DNA of 64,000 nucleotides, from positions 1-64,000 of the forward strand of contig JBGVEN010000018.1 in the NCBI GenBank assembly GCA_045120135.1, given 5' to 3'. Positions 40,624-47,428 of the stretch are shown in pieces. The stretch is from SIG440 sp045120135 (lineage in GTDB: Bacteria; Bacillota; Clostridia; Monoglobales; Monoglobaceae). A model generated the notes under the pieces. The model was not told the origin of the DNA. It was given only the letters and a program-made list of their open reading frames with translations, and did no database searches. Position numbers and translations under genes: made by a program. How positions within the stretch are numbered: the stretch's first letter is position 1; every line of letters starts with the position of its first letter.

Positions 40624-40968
40624 TTCCTCTTTAAGAGATATTTACGGGAATGTGCCACATTCCCGTGTAGGCAATTAAGGAACGAAAGTGACGGATTGCA
40701 GATAGGTGAGAACGAGAAAATTTTGAGCGTTCTCCACCATTGCAGACGGCGGAATTTTTGTTGAAAAATATCTGCCGTTTGCGGTGTGTGTAGCCACAAG
40801 CAGCACACACTTCGGCGGTAGCCGAACAAGCCCTCTGCAAGAGCGCAAACAATCGTAGATTGCCGCATTTTTGTTGGCTCTGCTGACAAAAGTGCATTTG
40901 CGTTACTTTTGACAAAAGTAACAAAAGAAAAATTACTATAAAAGAGTACCCACTCTAACAGAATTGAG
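40624..40968 (+). other. Candidate origin of transfer (oriT) region
   Basis: A 345-base stretch without a gene directly upstream of the relaxase is full of hairpins: CGGGAATGTG-C-CACATTCCCG (40645-40665), GGTGAGAACG/CGTTCTCCACC (40705-40738), GTGTGTG/CACACAC (40784-40810), TTCGGC-GGTA-GCCGAA (40811-40826) and TTACTTTT-GAC-AAAAGTAA (40903-40921). Hairpin clusters just upstream of a MobV-type relaxase gene are the usual oriT layout. The nick site cannot be placed. Confidence 0.6.
40645..40665. repeat. GGAATGTGC palindrome, left copy
   Basis: A 21-base palindrome with 10-bp arms. A second copy at 42152-42172 flanks the relaxase on the other side and differs by one compensated base pair in the arms. 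Confidence 0.7.
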
Positions 40969-40974
40969 GTGAAA

Positions 40975-42129
40975 ATGAATATGCAAAGAACAATATCCAT
41001 AATGACAGGTAAAGGCTCGGTTAATCATAATGACCGAAAATTTACGGCACAAAATGTTGACAAGGAACGGACAAAAAATAATGTTGTGTACTGCAATGAA
41101 AACATCAGAACAGTATATCATAAATTATTTGATGATGCCGTAAAAAGATACAATGCAAAACAAACTCGCTCGGATAGAATTATCAAAAATTATTATAAAA
41201 AGATAAGTCAAGAGAGCAAACAGGAAAAACCTTTTACGGAGATAATAATTCAAATCGGCGATAAGGATAATATGGGTGCTGAAACGGAAAACGGACAACT
41301 TGCAAAGAAAATCCTTGACGACTATATGAAAGGCTTTCAAGAAAGAAATCCAAACCTATATGTATTCTCTGCTCACTTACATATGGATGAAGCAACACCG
41401 CATTTACATATTGATTTTGTTCCGTTCACTACGGACAGCAAACGAGGACTTGACACAAGGGTATCAATGAAAGGTGCATTAAAGCAGCAAGGGTTTAGCG
41501 GAACAGGTCGGAGTGATACGGAGCTTAATCAATGGCGTGATTCCGAAAAGGAAGTTTTATCAAAAATAATGCTTACACACGGCATTGAATGGGAGCAGAA
41601 AGGAACTCACGAAAAGCATAAATCCGTTAGCGAATTTAAGAGAGATAAGCTCATAGAGGAAGTCGAAAATCTGCAAGAACAAAAGAAAGACTTGTTGCAA
41701 ACAATGTCAGCATATAAGCAGGCAGAAGAATATGCACATCTTACAGTACAAAAAATCAAAAACAATGACGATTTTGATATACCGGAGCCTCCGTCATTGA
41801 TGACGGCAAAGACATATAAAACAAAATTTATAGAGCCGTTCATAAAGCGTATTATGAAAATAATTGAAAACCTTGCAAGGCGGTGTTATAGGGCGGAAAA
41901 ACTTGCTGAACAGGCAGAAGCAAAAATCAGACCGTTAGAACAGAAAAATAAAGAGCTTGAAAATCGGCTGTGGTATAAAAATATGGCACTATCAAAAGCA
42001 GAGGTTAAGGTCAGAGATTTTGACAGAATACGAAATCATTTCGGCAAAGAAACAATAAACCAATGGCTGAAAGAAATAACAAGGCTTGGCAAAAACAGAA
42101 GTAAAAGCAGCAAGGAAATTGAAAGATAA
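40975..42129 (+). CDS. mob: MobV/Pre-type relaxase
   Basis: A 384-aa HUH relaxase. The metal-binding motif is clear in FSAHLHMDEATPHLHIDFVP (about residues 128-147), and the upstream TEIIIQIGDK strand and the N-terminal Tyr/Asn-rich part fit the family. Residues about 215-330 are coiled-coil. It should nick oriT and lead a single strand into a recipient using a helper's secretion system. ATG 40975 follows TTGAGGTG. Confidence 0.9.
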   Translation: MNMQRTISIMTGKGSVNHNDRKFTAQNVDKERTKNNVVYCNENIRTVYHKLFDDAVKRYNAKQTRSDRIIKNYYKKISQESKQEKPFTEIIIQIGDKDNMGAETENGQLAKKILDDYMKGFQERNPNLYVFSAHLHMDEATPHLHIDFVPFTTDSKRGLDTRVSMKGALKQQGFSGTGRSDTELNQWRDSEKEVLSKIMLTHGIEWEQKGTHEKHKSVSEFKRDKLIEEVENLQEQKKDLLQTMSAYKQAEEYAHLTVQKIKNNDDFDIPEPPSLMTAKTYKTKFIEPFIKRIMKIIENLARRCYRAEKLAEQAEAKIRPLEQKNKELENRLWYKNMALSKAEVKVRDFDRIRNHFGKETINQWLKEITRLGKNRSKSSKEIER

Positions 42130-42151
42130 AATATCCCTTTAATCACTGGTA

Positions 42152-42172
42152 CAGGAATGTGCCACATTCCTG
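42152..42172. repeat. GGAATGTGC palindrome, right copy
   Basis: CAGGAATGTG-C-CACATTCCTG. Same palindrome as at 40645 with an A-T replacing a G-C pair in the arms; the following GTGTGGG also resembles GTGTAGG after the left copy. It lies 23 bases after the relaxase stop. Confidence 0.7.
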
Positions 42173-42231
42173 TGTGGGTGGTTAGCATAATAAAAATGAC
42201 AAAACATTATAAAATTTATATATTCTAACTA

Positions 42232-42260
42232 TTGATTTTTGGAGTAATATGTAGTATAAT
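42232..42260 (+). promoter_or_regulatory. Promoter of the ABC-F leader
   Basis: TTGATT, 17 bases and TATAAT, 27 bases before the leader-peptide start codon. Confidence 0.75.
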
Positions 42261-42286
42261 TTAAAAAAAGATTTGGAGGCGGACAA

Positions 42287-42307
42287 ATGATTAACTTTTC
42301 TTGCTAA
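42287..42307 (+). CDS. Six-residue leader peptide of the ABC-F gene
   Basis: ATG at 42287 after TTGGAGGCGG opens the frame Met-Ile-Asn-Phe-Ser-Cys-stop. A strong ribosome-binding site on a six-codon frame, followed by alternative RNA structures and a terminator, is the standard design of antibiotic-sensing attenuators before ABC-F and erm genes. Drug-stalled ribosomes here would favour antitermination. Confidence 0.7.
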   Translation: MINFSC

Positions 42308-42325
42308 TTTATGTTTAACATTATA

Positions 42326-42455
42326 GGGCTAAAGAGCCGTTATTTTGTTTTCGTGAAAGCAGGAAAGCTATATCTATAACTCCGCTGTATAAATAATATT
42401 ATACTGTTTATTTGAGTCATAGGAAAATGCTTTCTTATGGCTCTTTTCTTTTGCA
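42326..42455 (+). promoter_or_regulatory. Transcription attenuator of the ABC-F gene
   Basis: The terminator stem GAGTCATAGGAAA / TTTCTTATGGCTC (42414-42443, wobble pairs) is followed by TTTTCTTTT. An upstream AAAGAGCC (about 42329) can pair instead with GGCTCTTT of the 3' arm, a plausible antiterminator. The region lies between the leader peptide and the resistance gene. Confidence 0.7.
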
Positions 42456-42470
42456 TTGGGAGGTGTTTTA

Positions 42471-42563
42471 ATGAACGATAAAATATCTATTACACATATT
42501 TATCTTCAAGCAAGGTTGATTTGTTTTGGCAGTGGTTGCTTGAAGTATCATTACTGCCGGTAA
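42471..42563 (+). CDS. 30-aa upstream open reading frame
   Basis: ATG at 42471 after TTGGGAGGTG opens 30 codons ending at 42563, 47 bases before the ABC-F start. The peptide is Cys/Tyr/Leu-rich (CFGSGCLKYHYCR end). The strong ribosome-binding site suggests it is translated, either as a second regulatory peptide or as a relic of another coding region. No family is recognised. Confidence 0.45.
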   Translation: MNDKISITHIYLQARLICFGSGCLKYHYCR

Positions 42564-42610
42564 TATCAACTCAAAACATTTGGAAATACAGTTTTAGAGG
42601 AGTGATAATA

Positions 42611-44089
42611 ATGTCTTTAATAAATGTAAAAGATTTAACTTTTGCTTATGACGGAAGTTATGAGAATGTATTTGAAAACACAAGTTTTCAGATTGATACA
42701 GATTGGAAATTAGGTTTTGTTGGCAGAAACGGCAGAGGTAAAACCACATTTCTGAATATTCTGTTGGGTAAATACAAATATAGCGGAAATATAACTGCAT
42801 CTGTTAGCTTTGAATATTTCCCGTATGAAGTTGAGGATAAAACCAAAAACACAATAGAAATTTTCTATGATATTTGCCCTAATTGCGAGGATTGGGAATT
42901 TATGCGTGAAATATCTTTGCTCGAAGTTGATTTTGATGTTTTATACAGACCTTTTTTCACACTATCAAACGGAGAGCAGACGAAGGTTTTACTTGCAGCA
43001 CTATTTCTTGTTTCAAACAGCTTCTTGCTTATAGATGAGCCTACAAATCATTTAGACGAAAATGCGAGAAAAATTGTAGGCGATTATCTATGCAGAAAAA
43101 AGGGGTTTATATTAGTTTCGCATGACAGAAAATTGCTCGATACTTGCACAGACCATATTTTATCTGTAAATAAAACAAATATAGAAGTACGAAAAGGCAA
43201 TTTTTCTACTTGGTTTGAAAACAAAACCCTGCAAGATAATTTTGAAATGAATGAAAACAAAAAATTACAAAAAGAAATTTCAAAACTATCACAGGCGGCA
43301 AAGCGTAGTGCATCGTGGTCTGATATGGCAGAAATGAGCAAATACAATACTAACAATTCCGGCTTAAAATTAGATAAGGGTTATGTAGGTCATAAGGCTG
43401 CTAAAGCAATGAAACGCTCAAAAAGCATTGAAGCAAGACAAGAAAAAGCTATTTCGGAAAAGTCAAAATTGTTACACAACATAGAGGAATACGAAGCACT
43501 TGCGTTAGCTCCTGCAATCTATACAAAAGATAGGCTGGCAGATGTAAGCAATCTTTCTTTATACTATGATAATAATAAAATTTGTGAAAATATCAGTTTT
43601 GAAATTAAAAATGGTGATAGGATTGCTTTATGCGGAAAAAACGGTTGCGGAAAATCAAGTGTTTTGAAACTGCTATGTGGTGAAAAAATCAAATACACAG
43701 GTGATGTGTGTATAGGCAATGGGCTTAAATTTTCCTATGTTTCGCAAAACACCGATACATTACAGGGCAACCTTTCAGTGTTTGCAAAAAACAACGGAAT
43801 TGATGAAAGCTTACTCAAAGCAATTTTGAGGAAACTCGACTTTTCAAGGGAACAGTTTGACAAGGATATATCCGATTTCAGCAGCGGACAGAAAAAGAAA
43901 GTCTTGATTGCAAAAAGTTTATGTGAAAAGGCACATTTGTATATATGGGACGAACCGTTAAACTTTATTGATATTTTTTCGAGAATACAAATCGAAAATG
44001 TGATTTTGGAGTATAAGCCAACGCTGATATTTGTCGAACACGATATTTCATTCAGAGAAAAAATCGCAACCAAAGTTGTAAATATGTAA
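42611..44089 (+). CDS. ABC-F ribosomal protection protein (Lsa/Vga-like)
   Basis: A 492-aa soluble protein with two ABC domains and no membrane segments. Domain 1: GRNGRGKTT, signature LSNGEQTK, LLIDEPTNHLDE. Domain 2: GKNGCGKSS, signature FSSGQKKK, IWDEPLNFIDI. The non-canonical second Walker B and the start (LTFAYDGSYENVFENTSF, WKLGFVGRNGRG) match the Lsa/Vga antibiotic-resistance branch, which displaces lincosamides, pleuromutilins and streptogramin A from the ribosome. Interdomain linker about 185-275 is basic and helical. ATG 42611 follows GAGGAGTGA; it is cargo of the element, behind an attenuator. Confidence 0.9.
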   Translation: MSLINVKDLTFAYDGSYENVFENTSFQIDTDWKLGFVGRNGRGKTTFLNILLGKYKYSGNITASVSFEYFPYEVEDKTKNTIEIFYDICPNCEDWEFMREISLLEVDFDVLYRPFFTLSNGEQTKVLLAALFLVSNSFLLIDEPTNHLDENARKIVGDYLCRKKGFILVSHDRKLLDTCTDHILSVNKTNIEVRKGNFSTWFENKTLQDNFEMNENKKLQKEISKLSQAAKRSASWSDMAEMSKYNTNNSGLKLDKGYVGHKAAKAMKRSKSIEARQEKAISEKSKLLHNIEEYEALALAPAIYTKDRLADVSNLSLYYDNNKICENISFEIKNGDRIALCGKNGCGKSSVLKLLCGEKIKYTGDVCIGNGLKFSYVSQNTDTLQGNLSVFAKNNGIDESLLKAILRKLDFSREQFDKDISDFSSGQKKKVLIAKSLCEKAHLYIWDEPLNFIDIFSRIQIENVILEYKPTLIFVEHDISFREKIATKVVNM

Positions 44090-44094
44090 CCGAA

Positions 44095-44143
44095 AAAATC
44101 GTGGTACAATTTGCTTAATGAGTAAAAGGTATCACGATTTTAT
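44095..44143 (+). terminator. Terminator after the ABC-F gene
   Basis: AAAATCGTGGTA and TATCACGATTTT pair (one G.U) around a 23-base loop, then TATTT. Confidence 0.65.
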
Positions 44144-44156
44144 TTGCATACTGTGT

Positions 44157-44376
44157 AACGCAATAGAAGCTCATTTTTGAGGCTTTGAATATAAAACCAT
44201 TACCTTTATGTTTTTTGCATATTTTAACCGCATAAAATGAGCGTTTTTAACCTCTATTGCGTGACAAAAGTAGAACGATAGAAACCTATTTTTGAGGGTG
44301 GAAATATAAAATCCTTACCTTGTAAATTTTGGTTTTTGAAAACCGTATATAAAGGGCGATTTCGCACAGCTATTGT
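44157..44376. repeat. Two tandem foldback units at the right end of the element
   Basis: AACGCAATAGAAGCTCATTTTTGAGG.. (44157-44210) recurs diverged as AACGATAGAAACCTATTTTTGAGG.. (44274-44326). Each is followed by a reverse-complement partner: AAATGAGCG..CTCTATTGCGT (44235-44262) and GCGATTTCGCACAGCTATTGTT (about 44356-44377). The stretch 44144-44470 holds no gene. Possibly integrase accessory sites or a replication origin. Confidence 0.55.
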
Positions 44377-44479
44377 TCCACATACTAAGTTAAAAATTAT
44401 GTAGGCAAAATTTATATAACTAATTTTTGCAAAAGCATTGATTTTATTGTGGCTTTGATGTATAATATGAACTGTCCAA

Positions 44480-44498
44480 TGGCAACAATATGGCAACA
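44480..44498 (+). repeat. Right TGGCAAC arm site
   Basis: TGGCAACAATATGGCAACA; partner of the left site at 36682-36700 (17 of 19 matches, same orientation), 100 bases inside the right attachment core. Confidence 0.6.
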
Positions 44499-44597
44499 AA
44501 AAATCGGATAGTCCATAGGTTGTGGATAATACAGATAACTACAATACCTCGTGATAAAATCTCTAAACAGAATTGTTTAAGATTTCTTTATCAGGAG

Positions 44598-44608
44598 CGA
44601 GTGGGAAT
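44598..44608 (+). other. attR core
   Basis: CGAGTGGGAAT followed by AA: the same Glu-Trp-Glu-stop coding sequence as the guaA end. Chromosomal DNA resumes to the right; 44609-44706 is AT-rich and holds no gene. Confidence 0.78.
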
Positions 44609-44706
44609 AATTTAACACAAGAGATAGCTGTGAAAAAAACCAGCAAAAACGGATGATGAAAAATCCTCTATTATATAGTAAAATAAACTATAATAAACTA
44701 AAAAAC

Positions 44707-44733
44707 AAAGCCTGCGGGATTTCCGCAGGCTTT
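44707..44733 (-). terminator. Terminator of the cotJ operon
   Basis: AAAGCCTGCGG and CCGCAGGCTTT pair perfectly around a 5-base loop; on the minus strand it runs into TTTGTTTTTT. Confidence 0.9.
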
Positions 44734-44752
44734 GCTTGTCGTTATCCAACAA

Positions 44753-45343
44753 CTATTTTTTCATTCCCATATAGAATGTGTTGCGGCTAACCGGCTTATT
44801 CTGTATTGAATCAAGCGCCTCACCGAAACGCTGGAAGTGAACAACCTCTCGTTCGCGAAGGAACTTGATTACATCGTTCACGTCAGGGTCATCGGAAACT
44901 CTCAAAATATTATCATAGGTTGCACGAGCCTTTTGCTCTGCCGCCAAGTCTTCCACAAGGTCTGCAATAGGGTCACCTGTAACAGAGAAAGTCTCCGCCT
45001 TAAAGGGGTTGCCGCCTGCCGAAATGGGATAAACGCCCTTGCCGTGGTCGATAAAGTACGGAGCCATCGGGCTGTTCTCGATTTCACTAGTTGTTGCAGT
45101 TTTTGCAAGCTGAGTGATAAGAGTTCCTACCATTTCAAGATGAGCAAGTTCCTCGGTACCGATATCGGTCAAGGTTGCCTTTGTGATACCGTTTGGCATT
45201 GAAAATCTCTGGGAAAGATAACGCATTGCTGCTCCCGCTTCACCGTGAGGTCCGCCGTACTGGCTCACGATAAAGCTTGCAAGCTTGGGGTTGGGGTTTT
45301 TGATATTAATGGGGTATTCAAGTCTTTTTTGATAAGTCCACAT
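44753..45343 (-). CDS. cotJC: Spore coat protein CotJC (manganese catalase family)
   Basis: A 196-aa ferritin-like protein of the manganese catalase family: YGGPHGEAGAAMRYLSQRF, LTDIGTEELAHLEMVGTLI and REVVHFQRFGEAL supply the Glu/His ligands of a di-manganese centre. CotJC is a spore coat component. It is third in the cotJABC operon, after CotJB. Confidence 0.95.
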   Translation of the reverse strand: MWTYQKRLEYPINIKNPNPKLASFIVSQYGGPHGEAGAAMRYLSQRFSMPNGITKATLTDIGTEELAHLEMVGTLITQLAKTATTSEIENSPMAPYFIDHGKGVYPISAGGNPFKAETFSVTGDPIADLVEDLAAEQKARATYDNILRVSDDPDVNDVIKFLREREVVHFQRFGEALDSIQNKPVSRNTFYMGMKK

Positions 45344-45362
45344 AAACTGCTAAGCTCCTTTC

Positions 45363-45608
45363 TCAGACAGACCAGGGCCACGGCTCGTTGATCCAGGTCC
45401 ATTCGGTGTCACTGTTTACATCTGCCGCAGTTATAGGTCCGAACCTTTCGATATAAACCTTTTTAAGCTCATCGGTTTTTCTGGTCATCTCCTTAAAAAA
45501 GCGAAGAGCCATACGGTCTTTTGGGTGAGTGTTAAGATACAAATTCCAATCGTATGCGGCAAAGGCATATTCCATAATCTGCTTCATAAGAGCATTTCGT
45601 TCATTCAT
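45363..45608 (-). CDS. cotJB: Spore coat protein CotJB
   Basis: An 81-aa protein with the CotJB core (AAYDWNLYLNTHPKDRMALR and a C-terminal Trp/Pro-rich end). The start at 45608 is chosen because it overlaps the cotJA stop by 4 bases and follows AAAAGGAATG. Part of the inner spore coat with CotJA and CotJC. Confidence 0.93.
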   Translation of the reverse strand: MNERNALMKQIMEYAFAAYDWNLYLNTHPKDRMALRFFKEMTRKTDELKKVYIERFGPITAADVNSDTEWTWINEPWPWSV

Positions 45609-45787
45609 TCCTTTTCCGCCTCCCTTGAAAGATCCTGATTGCCGTACACGCCCAGCGGTAAATCTAAGGTTGGGAAAATAGTTCCCCGCATCAGTCCTGC
45701 CTCGGGGGAATACAGGTTTCTGTCGCTTGCAACCTGTGTTGGCACATAAGCATAACCTTCGGGGATATTTAAAGACAAATTTGCCAT
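45605..45787 (-). CDS. cotJA: Spore coat protein CotJA
   Basis: A 60-aa protein with the CotJA pattern of a short motif ending YVPTQ followed by YSPEAGLMRGTIFPTLDLPLG. First gene of the operon; GAAAGGAATG lies before the ATG. Its presence, with CotJB and CotJC, indicates an endospore-forming organism. Confidence 0.92.
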   Translation of the reverse strand: MANLSLNIPEGYAYVPTQVASDRNLYSPEAGLMRGTIFPTLDLPLGVYGNQDLSREAEKE

Positions 45788-45842
45788 TTAGGTCATTCCT
45801 TTCACTTATAATATGGACTAAATTTATAAAGCCCACATTTAC

Positions 45843-45872
45843 ATTCTATGAAATAATATGACAAAATGTTAC
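45843..45872 (-). promoter_or_regulatory. Candidate sporulation (sigma-E-like) promoter of cotJ
   Basis: On the minus strand GTAACATT, 14 bases and CATAGAAT, close to the sigma-E -10 consensus CATACAAT, 56 bases before cotJA. The -35 match is weak. Confidence 0.4.
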
Positions 45873-45929
45873 AAACAGAACAGAGTGTAAAAAATATTGT
45901 TAAAAACCAAGAAATAAAGGTATTTCGGG

Positions 45930-45958
45930 TTGACAAATCAGTGGTTTGGGGGTACAAT
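45930..45958 (+). promoter_or_regulatory. Promoter of the first MATE gene
   Basis: TTGACA, 17 bases and TACAAT, 53 bases before the start codon at 46011. Confidence 0.8.
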
Positions 45959-46010
45959 TATCAAAGGTGAAAGCATAAAAATTAAAGATTTCAGAGGATG
46001 TGTAATCGCT

Positions 46011-47354
46011 ATGAAGCTTGGAACTAACCTGACAGAAGGACCGATACTTAAAAAGTTTGTACTTTTTGTCATACCTTTGATTTTTACGGGATTTCTTCAA
46101 CAAATATACAATGCAGCGGATACCGTTGTAGTTGGCCGCTTTGCAAGTGAAGCGGCACTTGCTGAGGTTGGTGCTACTTCGTCGATGTCCGCTCTTATAA
46201 TTACTTTGTTTATGGGGCTTGCGGTAGGAACCAATGTGGTTTGCGCAAGCTTTTTTGGCGCAGAGAATAAAAAGGGTCTTGAACGGGCTCTACATACTTC
46301 AATCCTCCTTGCAATTGTTATTGGTATACCTCTTATGCTGGTAGGAGGGTTCGGGGCAAAATTCTTTCTTGGCCTCACGGGAACACCCGATGATATAATA
46401 GACGGTGCGGCACTTTATATGAAACTGTATTTCCTTGGCGTTCCGGCAAGCCTTATTTTCAATTTCGGTTCTGCGGTGATTCGGGCAATGGGTAATACAA
46501 AAAAGCCTTTTTACATTCTTGCGGTATCAGGGATTGTAAATGTTGTACTTAATTTAATTTGTGTTATAGCATTTAAGCTGGGTGTTGTGGGTGTTGCCAT
46601 AGGTACTGTTGTGGCGCAGATTGTGTCGGCTGTATGGGTAATACTAATTTTCACACGCAAGAATGCAGAGGTAAGACTCAGCTTGTCAAGGCTGAGAATT
46701 TACAAAAAAGAATTCCTTAAGATTCTGGCGATAGGTATTCCGTCGGGTATTAACGGGATACTGTTCAGTCTTTCCAATGTTTTTGTCCAGAGTGCAATCA
46801 ACAGCTTTGGCAAAACAACGGTTGCAGGACATAGTGTGGCTTGGAATTATATGGCGTTCTGCAGCCTGCTTGTTTCGGCGCATGAACAGGGAACGGTGAG
46901 CTTCGTGGGGCAGAATATGGGTGCGTTGAAATATGACAGGGTAAAGAGTGTAATCAAAAAGGCAATGCTTATTTGCAGTGTTGCAACAGTTTTGTTCAGT
47001 TTGTTTGTTGTGTGGCAGGCACGACCGCTTCTCGGTATATTTACCCCCGACCCCGGTGTGGTTGAGGCGGGGCTTGCCCAGATTTATATTGCTATAAGTG
47101 TTTATATCTTGTATGTTCCCAACCAGATTATCGGAGGGGCACTTCGCGGAATGGGCAAGTCTGTTCTTCCTACTGCAATAAATATTTTGGGAATTTGCGG
47201 CCTTCGTGTTGCGTGGATTGCGTGGGTGTGGCCATTTAATCCGACATTGGAGATGGTCTATTATTCCTACGGAGCATCATGGCTTCTTTCGGGAATAGCA
47301 ATGATTATTGCGTATATGGCTGTCGGTCGTAAAAAGATTAAAATGGTTGAATAA
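46011..47354 (+). CDS. MATE-family efflux transporter 1
   Basis: A 447-aa protein with twelve hydrophobic segments in two homologous halves. The start LTEGPILKKFVLFVIPLI and QQIYNAADTVVVGRFASEAALAEVGA, with the second-half QNMGALKYDRVKSVIKKA, are standard NorM/DinF-like blocks. It exports drugs or metabolites by sodium or proton antiport. First of three tandem paralogues; ATG 46011 aligns with the starts of the other two. Confidence 0.93.
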   Translation: MKLGTNLTEGPILKKFVLFVIPLIFTGFLQQIYNAADTVVVGRFASEAALAEVGATSSMSALIITLFMGLAVGTNVVCASFFGAENKKGLERALHTSILLAIVIGIPLMLVGGFGAKFFLGLTGTPDDIIDGAALYMKLYFLGVPASLIFNFGSAVIRAMGNTKKPFYILAVSGIVNVVLNLICVIAFKLGVVGVAIGTVVAQIVSAVWVILIFTRKNAEVRLSLSRLRIYKKEFLKILAIGIPSGINGILFSLSNVFVQSAINSFGKTTVAGHSVAWNYMAFCSLLVSAHEQGTVSFVGQNMGALKYDRVKSVIKKAMLICSVATVLFSLFVVWQARPLLGIFTPDPGVVEAGLAQIYIAISVYILYVPNQIIGGALRGMGKSVLPTAINILGICGLRVAWIAWVWPFNPTLEMVYYSYGASWLLSGIAMIIAYMAVGRKKIKMVE

Positions 47355-47428
47355 GTATCAATGTTATTCGCTGATGTTGAGGACGCGGATTTTATAAAAA
47401 GAATAAATACCGTTTGGGTGGTGTTATA

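Larger units (their letters stand above)
36610..44608 (+). mobile_element. Integrated mobilizable element in the guaA 3' end, about 8 kb
   Basis: Direct repeats CGAGTGGGAAT lie at 36610-36620 (last codons of guaA) and 44598-44608. Between them are a repressor, excisionase-like protein, tyrosine integrase, MobC-like protein, RepA-like ATPase, relaxase and an ABC-F resistance gene. No type IV secretion genes are present, so it is a mobilizable (IME-type) rather than self-transmissible element. The 3' end of guaA is a known integration hotspot. Both repeat copies encode Glu-Trp-Glu-stop (TGA left, TAA right), so guaA stays intact. Confidence 0.85.

Noticed and set aside
36610..44608. The element as a prophage
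   Set aside because: No capsid, terminase, portal or lysis genes; a relaxase and MobC-like protein instead.
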